Positions 1 through 7,984 of a stretch of 64,000 nt of DNA are shown one piece after another; the first letter of the stretch is position 1; each line of letters opens with the position of its first letter. The notes beneath the pieces were generated by a model. It saw only the letters and a list, made by a program, of their open reading frames with translations, was not told where the DNA came from and did no database searches. Position numbers and translations under genes: made by a program. Origin of the DNA: Agromyces lapidis (GTDB lineage: Bacteria; Actinomycetota; Actinomycetes; Actinomycetales; Microbacteriaceae); assembly GCF_009749405.1 (NCBI RefSeq), contig NZ_WBIQ01000002.1, forward strand, positions 310,001-374,000. Reading direction: 5' to 3'.

Positions 1-671
1 GGGACGCCGATCTCGTCAAGTGCGGTGAGGACCGAGCTGCGCACCTCGCTCGCCGGGTCCGAGCCCGCGGTTCGCACGTGCACCCGGTCGCCGGCCAGAT
101 GTCGGAGGATCGCCGAAGCCATCTGCGAGCGTCCGGCGTTCTGCACGCACACGAACAGCACCTCGGGTACGTTCGTGTTCGGCGAGGCGTCAGCGCGAGC
201 CAGTGCCTCGAGGCGGTCGGCTGCGAACTGCGCCGTCAGCGAGGGCACCCTCGGACCCGGGACGGGTCGTGCTGCGAGAAGCTCGTAACTCTCGCGGACG
301 TATCTCTCGACCGTCTCTCTGCCGAAGACGCCTCGGAAGCGTTCGCTGAGGTCCCGGATGACGCGGTCGAGGATCGGATCGACGGCCACCTCGGACGTTG
401 GCCTGCCGAGCATTTCGGCGATGCGATCGGCATGAGCCGGGGCCAGCGAGTACCAGGTCCGTCGCCCGTCCGGTTCGCGAGTCAGCAGCCCCTCGTCCAT
501 CAGCGCCTTCACGTGATGGCTGACCGTCGGCTGCCTGAGCTCGAGCTCCTCGGCGAGGCGGCCCACGAGCACGCGACCGTCGGGTGCAGCCAAGATGCTC
601 CGGAGAATGTGTCCGCGCGTCGGGTCGGCCACGAGCCGGAGCTCTCGAGTGCCTTCGGCCGTCGAATTCAT
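1..671 (-). CDS. ArsR-ArsC fusion: arsenic-sensing repressor joined to arsenate reductase (partial)
   Basis: The gene runs off the left edge; 223 codons are visible. The N-terminal ~95 residues form an ArsR-type winged helix (RQPTVSHHVKALMDEGLL, then RRTWYSL). A helical linker follows, and from about residue 170 a low-molecular-weight phosphatase-type arsenate reductase domain with the P-loop VCVQNAGRSQ (C-X5-R). Such a fusion would both sense arsenite and reduce arsenate. The ATG lies inside an inverted repeat, consistent with autorepression, and the gene is divergent from the flavoprotein gene at 811. The C-terminal half of the reductase domain is not visible. Confidence 0.85.
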   Translation of the reverse strand, partial: MNSTAEGTRELRLVADPTRGHILRSILAAPDGRVLVGRLAEELELRQPTVSHHVKALMDEGLLTREPDGRRTWYSLAPAHADRIAEMLGRPTSEVAVDPILDRVIRDLSERFRGVFGRETVERYVRESYELLAARPVPGPRVPSLTAQFAADRLEALARADASPNTNVPEVLFVCVQNAGRSQMASAILRHLAGDRVHVRTAGSDPASEVRSSVLTALDEIGV

Positions 672-686
672 AGATGGAAGTCTATG
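669..686. promoter_or_regulatory. ArsR-type operator
   Basis: Perfect 6-bp inverted repeat CATAGA-TGGAAG-TCTATG covering the start codon of the ArsR-ArsC gene. It has the spacing expected of an ArsR dimer site, so it probably controls this divergent region. Inferred from symmetry and position. Confidence 0.55.
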
Positions 687-810
687 TCAGAACGCCGAAG
701 GCAGGTACCGTACATACCGTGCTTCTCCTTCGTTCAGCGTCTCCGTTCTGTCAGCGACCTGGTCGGACCGCTCTGACTCAAAGCCCGGCTGACTCGAGGG
801 GCCTCCTCTG

Positions 811-2196
811 ATGCACGTCGTAATCATCGGTGGGAGCGACGCGGGTATCTCCGCTGCGCTGCGCGCCCGCGAACTCGACCCGAGCGCCGACGTCACCGTG
901 GTCGTGGCCGATTCATACCCGAACTTCTCGATCTGCGGCATCCCGTACTACTTCTCCCGCGAGGTCCATCCCTGGCAGTCCCTCGCCCACCGCACACACG
1001 CCGACCTCGAAGCCACTGGGATGCGTTTGCGCCTGAACACGTTCGCGACCGACATTGACGTGGCAGCGCAGCAGCTCGTCGTTCGCGATGAGGACGGGTT
1101 GCATTCCCACATCGCGTACGACGAGCTGATCGTGGGCACCGGCGCCCTCCCTTCGAGCGTCGGCATCACGGGCCTCGAAACGCTCACCTCTCGTGACGGC
1201 GTACACGTCCTGCACTCAATGGGAGACACCTTCGCGCTCGAGCGCTACCTCGACGAACATGATCCACAGACCGCGATCATCGTCGGCGCCGGATACGTCG
1301 GCCTCGAAATGGCCGAAGCCCTCACCGTCCGTGGCCTCCACGTCACCCAGCTGCAACGCGGGGCAGAAGTGCTCAGCACGCTCGACCCCGAACTCGGCGC
1401 CCTCGTGCACGCCGAGCTCACCGAGCGCGGCGTCGAAGTGCTCACCCGCACGACCGTCGCATCGATCGAGAAAACCGCCACCGGACTCGCCGTACACGCC
1501 CTCCACGATGGAACGCCGCTCACCCGAGTCGCCGAAATCGTGCTTCTCGTCGTCGGCGTCCAGCCCAACACCGACCTCCTCGTCCGAGCCGGCGCAACCC
1601 TGGGCGCCGGCCGCGCGATCCGCGTCGATGAATCGATGCGCACCGGACTCCCGCACGTCTTCGCCGCGGGTGACGGCGTCACCACCCACCATCGCCTCCT
1701 TGGCAGCACCTACCTCCCGCTCGGTACCACCGCGCACAAGCAGGGCCGGGTGGCCAGGGAGAACGCGGTCGGCGGCAGGACTCACTTCGCCGGCTCGGTT
1801 GGGACGCAGGTCGTCAAGGTCTTCGACCTCGTCGCCGCCCGCACCGGGCTCAGCGAGCACGAAGCCCGCGCCACCGGATACTCCCCGGCAAGCACCAGCA
1901 CCGTTGCCGACGATCACAAGCGCTACTACCCGGGCGCCCAGCCCATCAACATCCGGATCACCGGCGACACCGGCACCGGCCTCCTTCTCGGCGCACAACT
2001 CGTCGGCCGTCTCGGAACCGAGACCGCCAAGCGTGTCGACACCTACGCGACCGCGCTGTTCGCAGGCCTCACCGTCGACCAGATCAGCGAACTCGACCTC
2101 TCATACACACCGCCGCTCGGCGCCCCTTGGGACGCCGTGCAAATCGCAACGCAGACCTGGACCCGCACCCACCACGAAAGCAGCAGACCCACATGA
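811..2196 (+). CDS. FAD/NAD-dependent oxidoreductase of the CoA-disulfide reductase type, arsenic cluster
   Basis: The 461-residue protein has an N-terminal FAD-binding fold (VVIIGGSDAGISAA) and NFSICGIPYY, which places a single redox cysteine (C42) where CoA-disulfide reductases and NADH oxidases have theirs. An NAD-binding GAGYVGLEMAEAL lies near residue 160, followed by the usual C-terminal dimerisation region. Length fits the family. The stop overlaps the start of the next arsC by 4 bp (ATGA), so they are coupled. In actinobacterial ars clusters such flavoproteins are thought to supply thiol reducing power; the exact substrate cannot be read from sequence. Confidence 0.8.
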   Translation: MHVVIIGGSDAGISAALRARELDPSADVTVVVADSYPNFSICGIPYYFSREVHPWQSLAHRTHADLEATGMRLRLNTFATDIDVAAQQLVVRDEDGLHSHIAYDELIVGTGALPSSVGITGLETLTSRDGVHVLHSMGDTFALERYLDEHDPQTAIIVGAGYVGLEMAEALTVRGLHVTQLQRGAEVLSTLDPELGALVHAELTERGVEVLTRTTVASIEKTATGLAVHALHDGTPLTRVAEIVLLVVGVQPNTDLLVRAGATLGAGRAIRVDESMRTGLPHVFAAGDGVTTHHRLLGSTYLPLGTTAHKQGRVARENAVGGRTHFAGSVGTQVVKVFDLVAARTGLSEHEARATGYSPASTSTVADDHKRYYPGAQPINIRITGDTGTGLLLGAQLVGRLGTETAKRVDTYATALFAGLTVDQISELDLSYTPPLGAPWDAVQIATQTWTRTHHESSRPT

Positions 2197-2588
2197 GCAA
2201 CCCCACCGTCCTCTTCCTCTGCCAGCACAACGCCGGCCGCTCCCAGCTCGGCGCCGCTCTCCTCGAAATCCTCGCCGGCGACCGCTACACCATCACGTCT
2301 GCCGGACTCTCGCCAGCCGACACGGTGAACCCGGCGATCGCCTCGACCGTCGCAGAGCTTGGCCTCGACATCACGGATCGGACCCCTCGCGCAGTCACCG
2401 TCGACGACCTCCAACACGCCGATATCGTCATCGCGATGAAGCCAGGGCTCGACCTTCCAGCGGTTCCCTCGGGCCGGCTCCTCGAATGGAAGTTCCCCGA
2501 CCCAACGGACTGGAGCACCGAGAACGTTCGCCCACTGCGCGAAGCCGTGGCCCTGCGAATCCAATCAGAGCTGCTCGACGAGGGGTAA
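2193..2588 (+). CDS. arsC: Arsenate reductase, low-molecular-weight phosphatase family
   Basis: A 131-residue protein starting at the ATG that overlaps the previous stop. The P-loop C10-QHNAGR-S17 is the C-X5-R-S catalytic motif, and FPDPTDW near residue 100 supplies the general-acid Asp region. It should reduce arsenate to arsenite using a thiol carrier. It is a second arsC domain beside the ArsR-ArsC fusion, in the operon opposite to it. Confidence 0.88.
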   Translation: MSNPTVLFLCQHNAGRSQLGAALLEILAGDRYTITSAGLSPADTVNPAIASTVAELGLDITDRTPRAVTVDDLQHADIVIAMKPGLDLPAVPSGRLLEWKFPDPTDWSTENVRPLREAVALRIQSELLDEG

Positions 2589-2660
2589 CCGCTGCCGCAC
2601 GAACCCCCATCGCGTCGGAGCGGCACCCAGATGAGCACGTCCGGGATTGCGGGCTCGGTC

Positions 2661-3185
2661 TCAGACGCCCGCGCCCGCTTCTGCGTCATCGTCGCGCCGC
2701 AGTTCGATGAGGATCGTGTCCCGCCACCGACCGGCGTGTGGGCCGTAGCCCATGCGTGCGATGCGTTCGCGTCGGCCGACGGTGCGGAAGCCGGCGCGTT
2801 CGTGGAGGGTCAGGCTCGCGACGTTCTCGGGGAAGATCGAGGACTGGATCATCCAGTAGCCGGCCGCGTTCGTCGTCTCGATGAACGCGGCGAGCAACTG
2901 CCGTCCAGCGCCGGTTCCCTGCGCGGCCGGGTCGACGTAGATCGAGTGCTCGATCACGCCGCGGTACACCTCACGCGCCGAGACCCGGGATGCCGCCGCC
3001 CATCCGATCACGCTGCCACCCGGGTCACAGGCGACCAATCGGGCATCGGGCACCCGGGATTGGTCGAAGGCGTGCCAGCTCGGCGGTTCTGCCTCGAATG
3101 TGGCGTTGCCGGTGCCGATACCCGCGGCGTAGATCGCCTGCACGGCCGGCCAGTCCGATGCCGCCATCGGCCGAACGGATGTCAC
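2661..3185 (-). CDS. GNAT N-acetyltransferase, ArsN1/phosphinothricin acetyltransferase type
   Basis: A 174-residue protein with the acetyl-CoA loop DPAAQGTGAGRQLL and the opening MTSVRPMAASDWPAVQAIYAAGI typical of phosphinothricin acetyltransferases in shortened form. Within ars clusters this family (ArsN1) acetylates the arsenical antibiotic arsinothricin. It overlaps the flavoprotein gene upstream by 4 bp, so the two are coupled. It could instead act on phosphinothricin or another amino acid analogue; the cluster context favours an arsenical. Confidence 0.75.
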   Translation of the reverse strand: MTSVRPMAASDWPAVQAIYAAGIGTGNATFEAEPPSWHAFDQSRVPDARLVACDPGGSVIGWAAASRVSAREVYRGVIEHSIYVDPAAQGTGAGRQLLAAFIETTNAAGYWMIQSSIFPENVASLTLHERAGFRTVGRRERIARMGYGPHAGRWRDTILIELRRDDDAEAGAGV

Positions 3186-4534
3186 GAGCAGCAGCTCGAG
3201 GCGCCGGTCGAGGCGTCGCCCGTGCCGCAGGACGACCCGTCGGGCGCAAGGCTCGTCGAGCAGACACCCGTCTCGGGTAGCACGAGCTCGACATTGCTGG
3301 CCGCGGTGATGTCGCCGGCGAGCCAGGCCGTGATCGAACGCACCTGCTCGTACCCGGTCGCGAGGAGGAAGGTCGGCGCACGACCGTAACTCTTCATCCC
3401 GGCGAGGAAGAATCCGGGCTCAGGGTGCGTGAGCTCGGCGAAGCCGTGCGGCTCGACCGTGCCGCAGGTGTGCACGTTCGGGTCGATCAGCGGCGCGAGG
3501 CGCTTGGGCGCCTCGACGATCTCGTCGAGGTCGAGGCGGATCTCCCGGAGCATCTGGAGGTCGGGGCGGAAGCCCGTGGCGCTGACGACGAGGTCGGTGT
3601 CGTGCTCGACGAGCTCGCCGGCGCGCGCGCCGATGAGCCGGACGCCGTCATCGGTGCGGCCGAGGCGCACGATCTCGAACCGGTCGAGCACCGTGATGCG
3701 GCCGGCGGCCACGAGGGCGTCGACGCGCCGACCGATCGATGCCCGAGCCGCGAGTCCGTCGTCGTCGGAGGTCGTGACGCGGACGGCGCTCGCGTTGCGG
3801 ATCAGCCAGGTGATGCGGGTCTCAGGTTCCTGCTCGGCGAGCTCCGCCAGGGCCAGGAGCGTGTTCGCGGCGGAGTGCCCGGCGCCGACGACGGTCGTGT
3901 GGCGTCCGGCGAAGCGGTGGCGTTCGCGGCCGAGGACATCGGGCAGGGCGTGGCTGACCCGGTCGGTCACGTCGGGCAGGCCCAGCGGGTCCAAGCCAGA
4001 GGAGCCGAGGCTGTTGGGGTGCGCGTAGGTGCCCGAGGTGTCGATCACGGCGCGCGCGGTGAACTCCTCGACGCCGTCGGGCGTGGTCGCGCGGAGCAGG
4101 AACGGGGTGGATGCACGCCGCGCCGTGCGAGTGCGGTCCATGCCCCGACGAGTGACGGCTTCGACCCGGATTCCGGTGCGGATGCGGCCGGCGATCGCGT
4201 CCAGCGCCGCGAGCGGCTCGAGGTACCGCTCGACGAGTTCGGTGCCCGTGGGAAGGCTCTCGGGCGCCGGGAGCTGCCATCCGGTCGCTTCGAGCAGGCG
4301 ACGCGAGGCGGGGTCGACGACGTGCTTCCACGGCGAGAACAGCCGCGTGTGCCCCCACTGCCGGATGCTGGACCCGATCTGGTCGCCCGACTCGTACACG
4401 ACGAAGTCGATGCCGCGTTCGACGAGGTTCGCCGCCGCGGCCAGCCCGACCGGGCCGGCGCCGATGATCGCGACCGGCAGGGTGTCGAGACCACGTCGCT
4501 GCAGACTCGGGACGGTGAGATCGATCAACGTCAT
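3182..4534 (-). CDS. ArsO-like flavin-dependent monooxygenase
   Basis: A 450-residue flavoprotein with FAD-binding GAGPVGLAAAANL near the N-terminus and NADP-binding VVGAGHSAANTLL in the middle, as in flavin-containing monooxygenases. The start at 4534 is chosen because GAGGAGG lies 8 nt upstream; an ATG 21 nt earlier lacks a site. The C-terminus is rich in Cys (GVCSTS, SSCGTG, SSCCS), unusual for the family and suggestive of metalloid binding. Genes of this type near ars operons are called arsO; the substrate is unproven. Divergent from arsR. Confidence 0.7.
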   Translation of the reverse strand: MTLIDLTVPSLQRRGLDTLPVAIIGAGPVGLAAAANLVERGIDFVVYESGDQIGSSIRQWGHTRLFSPWKHVVDPASRRLLEATGWQLPAPESLPTGTELVERYLEPLAALDAIAGRIRTGIRVEAVTRRGMDRTRTARRASTPFLLRATTPDGVEEFTARAVIDTSGTYAHPNSLGSSGLDPLGLPDVTDRVSHALPDVLGRERHRFAGRHTTVVGAGHSAANTLLALAELAEQEPETRITWLIRNASAVRVTTSDDDGLAARASIGRRVDALVAAGRITVLDRFEIVRLGRTDDGVRLIGARAGELVEHDTDLVVSATGFRPDLQMLREIRLDLDEIVEAPKRLAPLIDPNVHTCGTVEPHGFAELTHPEPGFFLAGMKSYGRAPTFLLATGYEQVRSITAWLAGDITAASNVELVLPETGVCSTSLAPDGSSCGTGDASTGASSCCS

Positions 4535-4614
4535 GACAGGCGCCTCCTCAGGCATCGATGAACTTCGATATTGAGTGTGGCCACTTCATCGATGTTTGTC
4601 AATATTGGAGTACG
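4535..4614. promoter_or_regulatory. Divergent ars promoter/operator region
   Basis: An inverted repeat pair, CATCGATGAA (4553-4562) and TTCATCGATG (4585-4594), sits between the divergent ArsO-like and arsR genes, followed by an AT-rich TTGTCAATATTG stretch before arsR. The symmetric arms are probably ArsR sites controlling both directions. Confidence 0.55.
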
Positions 4615-4986
4615 ATGGCTGACATGTCCACCACGCTGCTGCCCGTGATCCAGCCCGACGCTGCCGTGTGCTGCACGCCCCTGACCAGCGAGGCGATGGA
4701 CGCGGAGCGTGCAGACACCCTCGCGAAGAAGCTGAAAGCCCTGGCCGACCCCACCCGCCTCCGGCTGGTGTCCATCGTCGCGGCATCCGAGGGCACTGAG
4801 GCGTGCGTCTGCGACCTCACCGAACCCGTCGGCCTCAGCCAGCCGACCGTTTCGCACCATTTGAAGATCCTCATGGAGGCCGGGTTCCTGAGCCGCAGCA
4901 AGCGCGGAACCTGGGCGTATTACAAGCTCGTGCCGGGAGCCCTCGGGGAACTCTCGCAACTGCTCGACGTCACCGCCTCACGCTGA
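4615..4986 (+). CDS. arsR: ArsR-family transcriptional repressor
   Basis: A winged-helix repressor of 123 residues with LSQPTVSHHLKILMEAGFL as the recognition helix region. ACVCDL gives a Cys-X-Cys metalloid-binding site just before it, as in classical arsenite-sensing ArsR; AVCCTPL near the N-terminus adds two more Cys. Start set at the ATG at 4615 (GGAG just upstream); the ATG at 4624 is an alternative. Likely represses both the divergent flavoprotein/acetyltransferase operon and the MFS gene 19 bp downstream. Confidence 0.85.
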   Translation: MADMSTTLLPVIQPDAAVCCTPLTSEAMDAERADTLAKKLKALADPTRLRLVSIVAASEGTEACVCDLTEPVGLSQPTVSHHLKILMEAGFLSRSKRGTWAYYKLVPGALGELSQLLDVTASR

Positions 4987-5005
4987 GTCCGCCCCCACGC
5001 AGGCC

Positions 5006-6169
5006 GTGTCGACGCATCCGCTCGGAGTCCGCCTTGCCGCGCTTTCCGTCGGGCAGGTCATCAGCTGGGGCATCCTCTATTACGCGCTGATCATCGCCGC
5101 TCCCGCGATCGCGGACGAGACCGGCTGGAGCGTCGCGACCATCACGCTCTGCTTCTCGGGCGGGCTCATCGTCTCGGCCGCGGCGGGTATCGTCGTCGGC
5201 CGCTGGCTGGATGATCGGGGACCGCGCCTGATCATGAGCGTCGGTGCCGTCGTCGGAACGCTCGGCTTGATCATCGTGAGCGCTGCACCCGACCTCATCG
5301 TCTTCACGCTCGGCTGGGTCGTCTGCGGGCTCGCCCAGTCTGCGGTGCTCTACCAAGCCGCGTTCACGGTCATCGCCCGCCGCCACGGCGACGCCCGACG
5401 GGGTGCGATGACGATCCTGACCTTTGCGGGCGGTCTCGCCTCGACCGTGTTCGCGCCGGTCGTGGCGGGTCTGCTGGCCGTGCTGGACTGGCGCGCGACG
5501 TTCCTCATCCTCGCGGTCATCCTGCTCGCCCTGACCCTGCCACTGCATTGGATATTCCTCGAACGCACCTGGGCACCGCTCCCACCCGCGCACGACGGCG
5601 AGCAGGTCCACAACGTCGGGACCGTCATCCGCACCCGCCGGTTCTGGATGCTCGAGATCTCCATGCTCGCCCTTGCCGCCGCGCTCTTCAGCGTCACCCT
5701 TGCCATCATTCCGCTCTACATGGAGAAGGGTATGAGCTACGAGCTCGCCGCCTGGGCACTCGGGCTCCTCGGCGCCGGCCAGGTAGTCGGCCGACTCCTC
5801 TACGTCGCCATCCCACACGGAACCGCACCTTGGATCCCGCTGGCGATCACCTCGGGCCTCGCAGCACTCCTGCTCGCCCTGATGGGTCTCGTGCCCGGCC
5901 CGCCCTGGCTCCTCATCGTGGTCGGCGTCATCACCGGCGCCGTCCGCGGCGCGCAGACCCTCGTGCAAGGCTCCGCGGTGGCCGACCGGTGGGGCGTCCG
6001 AAACTACGGCACCATCAACGGCGTCTTCGCCGCACCCATCACCGCGATCACCGCACTCGGCCCCGCCCTCGGCCCGGTCATCGCGATCGCCGTCGGCGGT
6101 TACTCGACGATGGCCCTCGTCATGGCAGGCCTCGCGCTCATCGCGGTGGTCACGGCGCGATTCTCATGA
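5006..6169 (+). CDS. MFS transporter
   Basis: A 387-residue membrane protein with about 12 hydrophobic helices and the cytoplasmic loop GRWLDDRGPRLIM characteristic of the major facilitator superfamily. GTG start. It follows arsR by 19 bp, so export of an arsenical or its conjugate is the likely role. No glyceraldehyde-3-phosphate dehydrogenase gene lies next to it, so an ArsJ assignment is not supported. Confidence 0.75.
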   Translation: MSTHPLGVRLAALSVGQVISWGILYYALIIAAPAIADETGWSVATITLCFSGGLIVSAAAGIVVGRWLDDRGPRLIMSVGAVVGTLGLIIVSAAPDLIVFTLGWVVCGLAQSAVLYQAAFTVIARRHGDARRGAMTILTFAGGLASTVFAPVVAGLLAVLDWRATFLILAVILLALTLPLHWIFLERTWAPLPPAHDGEQVHNVGTVIRTRRFWMLEISMLALAAALFSVTLAIIPLYMEKGMSYELAAWALGLLGAGQVVGRLLYVAIPHGTAPWIPLAITSGLAALLLALMGLVPGPPWLLIVVGVITGAVRGAQTLVQGSAVADRWGVRNYGTINGVFAAPITAITALGPALGPVIAIAVGGYSTMALVMAGLALIAVVTARFS

Positions 6170-6236
6170 CGGTGTGTACTCGGATCCAATGTCGCGTGTT
6201 CGGCGGGAACAGCTGGCGAACCTCCGAGAATGACTA

Positions 6237-6386
6237 CTACTCGGGCTTGTCGGTGCGAAGGCGGAGCGCAATCCAGAGGCCGCAGCGGCGGCACACGTAT
6301 GCAGTTCCGCCGCCGAGAGCGTGCACTTTTCGTCGCGGTAGGGTTCTGCCGCAACATCCGCACGGAACTGGCGTGTTGCTACTCAC
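6237..6386 (-). CDS. Small zinc-ribbon protein
   Basis: A 49-residue GTG-start gene overlapping the end of the upstream gene by 8 bp. It has PCGCCGRTLP and YVCRRCGLW, two CxxC-type knuckles separated by about 20 residues, a compact zinc ribbon. Function unknown; its place in a metal-resistance operon suggests metal binding or a regulatory role. Confidence 0.55.
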   Translation of the reverse strand: MSSNTPVPCGCCGRTLPRRKVHALGGGTAYVCRRCGLWIALRLRTDKPE

Positions 6387-6687
6387 GCGAGACCAATGCC
6401 TCGACGAGCTGTTCCGTTGTCGGCATCCCGGCTAGCCCACTTGGGGTTGCGTAGACCCGACATGCCAGGTCGGACGTTCGCGGGTTCGACGGGAAGAGAT
6501 CCTTGCCGTCGAGGAGAATCGTCGGGGAGCCGGCGAAGTTGACGGCCGCGGCATGGTCGGCCGTTCTGAGAACTCGATATGTGATTTCGGTGTCATCGAG
6601 TCCTGCAGCGGCCAATGCATCATTGACGCGGTTGCCTGCTTCCTGCCAGCTCGGGCAGTCGTCGATATAGAGGAGCTCGATGTTCAC
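6379..6687 (-). CDS. Small thioredoxin-fold protein of the alkylmercury-lyase-associated type
   Basis: A 102-residue protein with ELLYIDDCPSW near the start (single Cys at the position of the thioredoxin active site) and GSPTILLDGKDLFP, a cis-Pro thioredoxin-fold signature. Such proteins are common in actinobacterial mercury/arsenic clusters. A catalytic role is uncertain because only one active-site Cys is present. Confidence 0.6.
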   Translation of the reverse strand: MNIELLYIDDCPSWQEAGNRVNDALAAAGLDDTEITYRVLRTADHAAAVNFAGSPTILLDGKDLFPSNPRTSDLACRVYATPSGLAGMPTTEQLVEALVSRE

Positions 6688-6788
6688 TTCTCCATCATCC
6701 TCCTGACTTCACATGCCGAGCTAGCCGAAGCTGGATCGGGGTCCCGCTCTTCCGACCGGCGTCGGATAACGAGGCGAACCCGACTGAG

Positions 6789-6825
6789 TTGAGCTTCGAG
6801 CTACTTGAAGGTTTACGGTGGCCCT
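6789..6825 (+). promoter_or_regulatory. MerR-type promoter with 19-bp spacer
   Basis: TTGAGC (6789-6794) and TACGGT (6814-6819) are separated by 19 bp, the lengthened spacer typical of MerR-controlled promoters, with CTTC...GAAG symmetry in the spacer. The -10 lies 6 nt before the merR-like ATG, so the transcript would be leaderless. Confidence 0.5.
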
Positions 6826-7293
6826 ATGGGCGGGTTGCGTATCTCTGAGGTGGCGGAGCGGACCGGGCTGCCGGCGAGCACGATCCGGTATTACGAGTCG
6901 GCGGGGTTGATCGAGCCGGCTGAGCGTGGTTCGAACGGGTACCGGCGGTACGGCGACGTCGAGGTGGAGCGATTGGCGTTCATCGCGGGTGCGAAGCGAT
7001 TGAACCTCGGCCTCGCGGAAGTGCGGCAGTTGGTCGCTGCGCGGGAGTCTGACCTGTGTGAGCACGTGCAGCGCGACATGCGGGCCGTCGTCGCCACCCG
7101 ATTGGCAGAGACGCGGGCGCAGATCGCTGAGCTCGTGCGGCTTTCCGATGAGTTACAGCGCGCCGAGGGTCGCCTGTCGGAGCCGGCGACCGGCGGCGTC
7201 TGCTCGGACGCCTGTGCCTGCTCCGTGATCACTGGCGACGAGGCCGTGCGGCCTCCGGCCGGCGCTACGGTGCTTTCAGTCCGGCACCGCTGA
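6826..7293 (+). CDS. MerR-family metal-responsive regulator
   Basis: A 155-residue MerR protein: helix-turn-helix LRISEVAERTGLPASTIRYY, wing GYRRY, long dimerisation helix, then Cys-rich tail CSDACAC. C78 lies where MerR has its first metal ligand and C126/C130/C132 could supply the rest, so it probably senses a thiophilic metal such as Hg(II) or an arsenical. Start at 6826 follows the proposed promoter directly; an ATG-less extension from 6805 is less likely. No mercuric reductase is present in the window. Confidence 0.82.
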   Translation: MGGLRISEVAERTGLPASTIRYYESAGLIEPAERGSNGYRRYGDVEVERLAFIAGAKRLNLGLAEVRQLVAARESDLCEHVQRDMRAVVATRLAETRAQIAELVRLSDELQRAEGRLSEPATGGVCSDACACSVITGDEAVRPPAGATVLSVRHR

Positions 7294-7585
7294 GCGCGGC
7301 CTCATCGTCCTGGCTCCGCGTCGGCTGGATCTCGACGTCAACTCGGCTGGCGGGAAGTCGACAGGCTTTCGCACGGCGCCGACGGACGAGCAGGACCGTC
7401 ACGACGATCCCCGCGAGCACGGCGACCACCAGGAGACCGGGGACCCAATACGCACCGAGGAGGGACGCCGCGCCGACGCTTCCGACGATCGCCAGCAACG
7501 GCCCGGCACAGCACGCCGCACAGGCGAGCACCGCAGCGCCGATGACCGCGGCGGTCGATGCGAGAGATCTCTTGTCGCGTTTCAT
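7265..7585 (-). CDS. Small two-helix membrane protein with Cys-Cys motif (MerT/MerC-like)
   Basis: A 106-residue protein with two hydrophobic helices (about 10-40 and 45-67) and ACAACC (C22, C25, C26) inside the first, as in mercury-transport proteins that pass metal between vicinal thiols. The tail overlaps the 3' end of the convergent merR-like gene by 29 bp, and the start overlaps the upstream gene by 4 bp. Exact MerT or MerC membership is not certain. Confidence 0.6.
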   Translation of the reverse strand: MKRDKRSLASTAAVIGAAVLACAACCAGPLLAIVGSVGAASLLGAYWVPGLLVVAVLAGIVVTVLLVRRRRAKACRLPASRVDVEIQPTRSQDDEAALSGAGLKAP

Positions 7586-7926
7586 GCCGCACCCTCCGCC
7601 GTCAGTCCGGCGTCACGCGTCGCGGCCGCGACGAGCGCCTCGAGCACGGCCGTGTGCTGCTCGGGCACGGTGATGCGCATCGTGAGCGAGTCCGCGGCCG
7701 ACTCGAACTCGAACGTGAAGAACGAGCAGCACGACGACTCACCCGCCGCGAGGTCACGGGCGACCGTCTCACTCGCCGGATCGAGGATGAGGTCGGCGCG
7801 GGCGCCATCCACCTGGCGCACCGCGCGAAGACTGCTGGCGAACAGGGCACTGAACTCCCTTTCGCGGAGCGGGCGCTCAACGGTCGGGAGCGTGCAAGCG
7901 GTTGGGGCCCAATCAAGTTCGGTCAT
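7582..7926 (-). CDS. Conserved small protein of metal-resistance clusters, ESSCCSFF motif
   Basis: A 114-residue soluble protein with C11 and a vicinal C66-C67 pair in ESSCCSFFTFEFE. It precedes the membrane Cys-Cys protein and overlaps it by 4 bp, so the two are translated together. Role unknown; a cytosolic metal-binding or detoxification partner is a reasonable inference. Confidence 0.55.
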   Translation of the reverse strand: MTELDWAPTACTLPTVERPLREREFSALFASSLRAVRQVDGARADLILDPASETVARDLAAGESSCCSFFTFEFESAADSLTMRITVPEQHTAVLEALVAAATRDAGLTAEGAA

Positions 7927-7950
7927 GGCATCGACGCTAAAGCTTCGACC

Positions 7951-7967
7951 GGCTTGAAGGTCAAGCC
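7951..7967. promoter_or_regulatory. MerR-family operator between divergent genes
   Basis: Perfect inverted repeat GGCTTGA-AGG-TCAAGCC in the 58-bp gap between the divergent ESSCCSFF gene and the exporter. Both arms contain TTGA as in MerR/CueR-type sites. It probably couples both transcripts to the MerR-like regulator at 6826. Confidence 0.6.
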
Positions 7968-7984
7968 TTGTCTAGGCTGAACGG

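Noticed and set aside
2631..3389. Plus-strand 252-codon frame opposite the acetyltransferase
   Set aside because: Fully antisense to two genes with clear GNAT and flavoprotein motifs.
5006..6169. ArsJ arsenical exporter
   Set aside because: The partner glyceraldehyde-3-phosphate dehydrogenase gene is absent, so only MFS transporter is supported.
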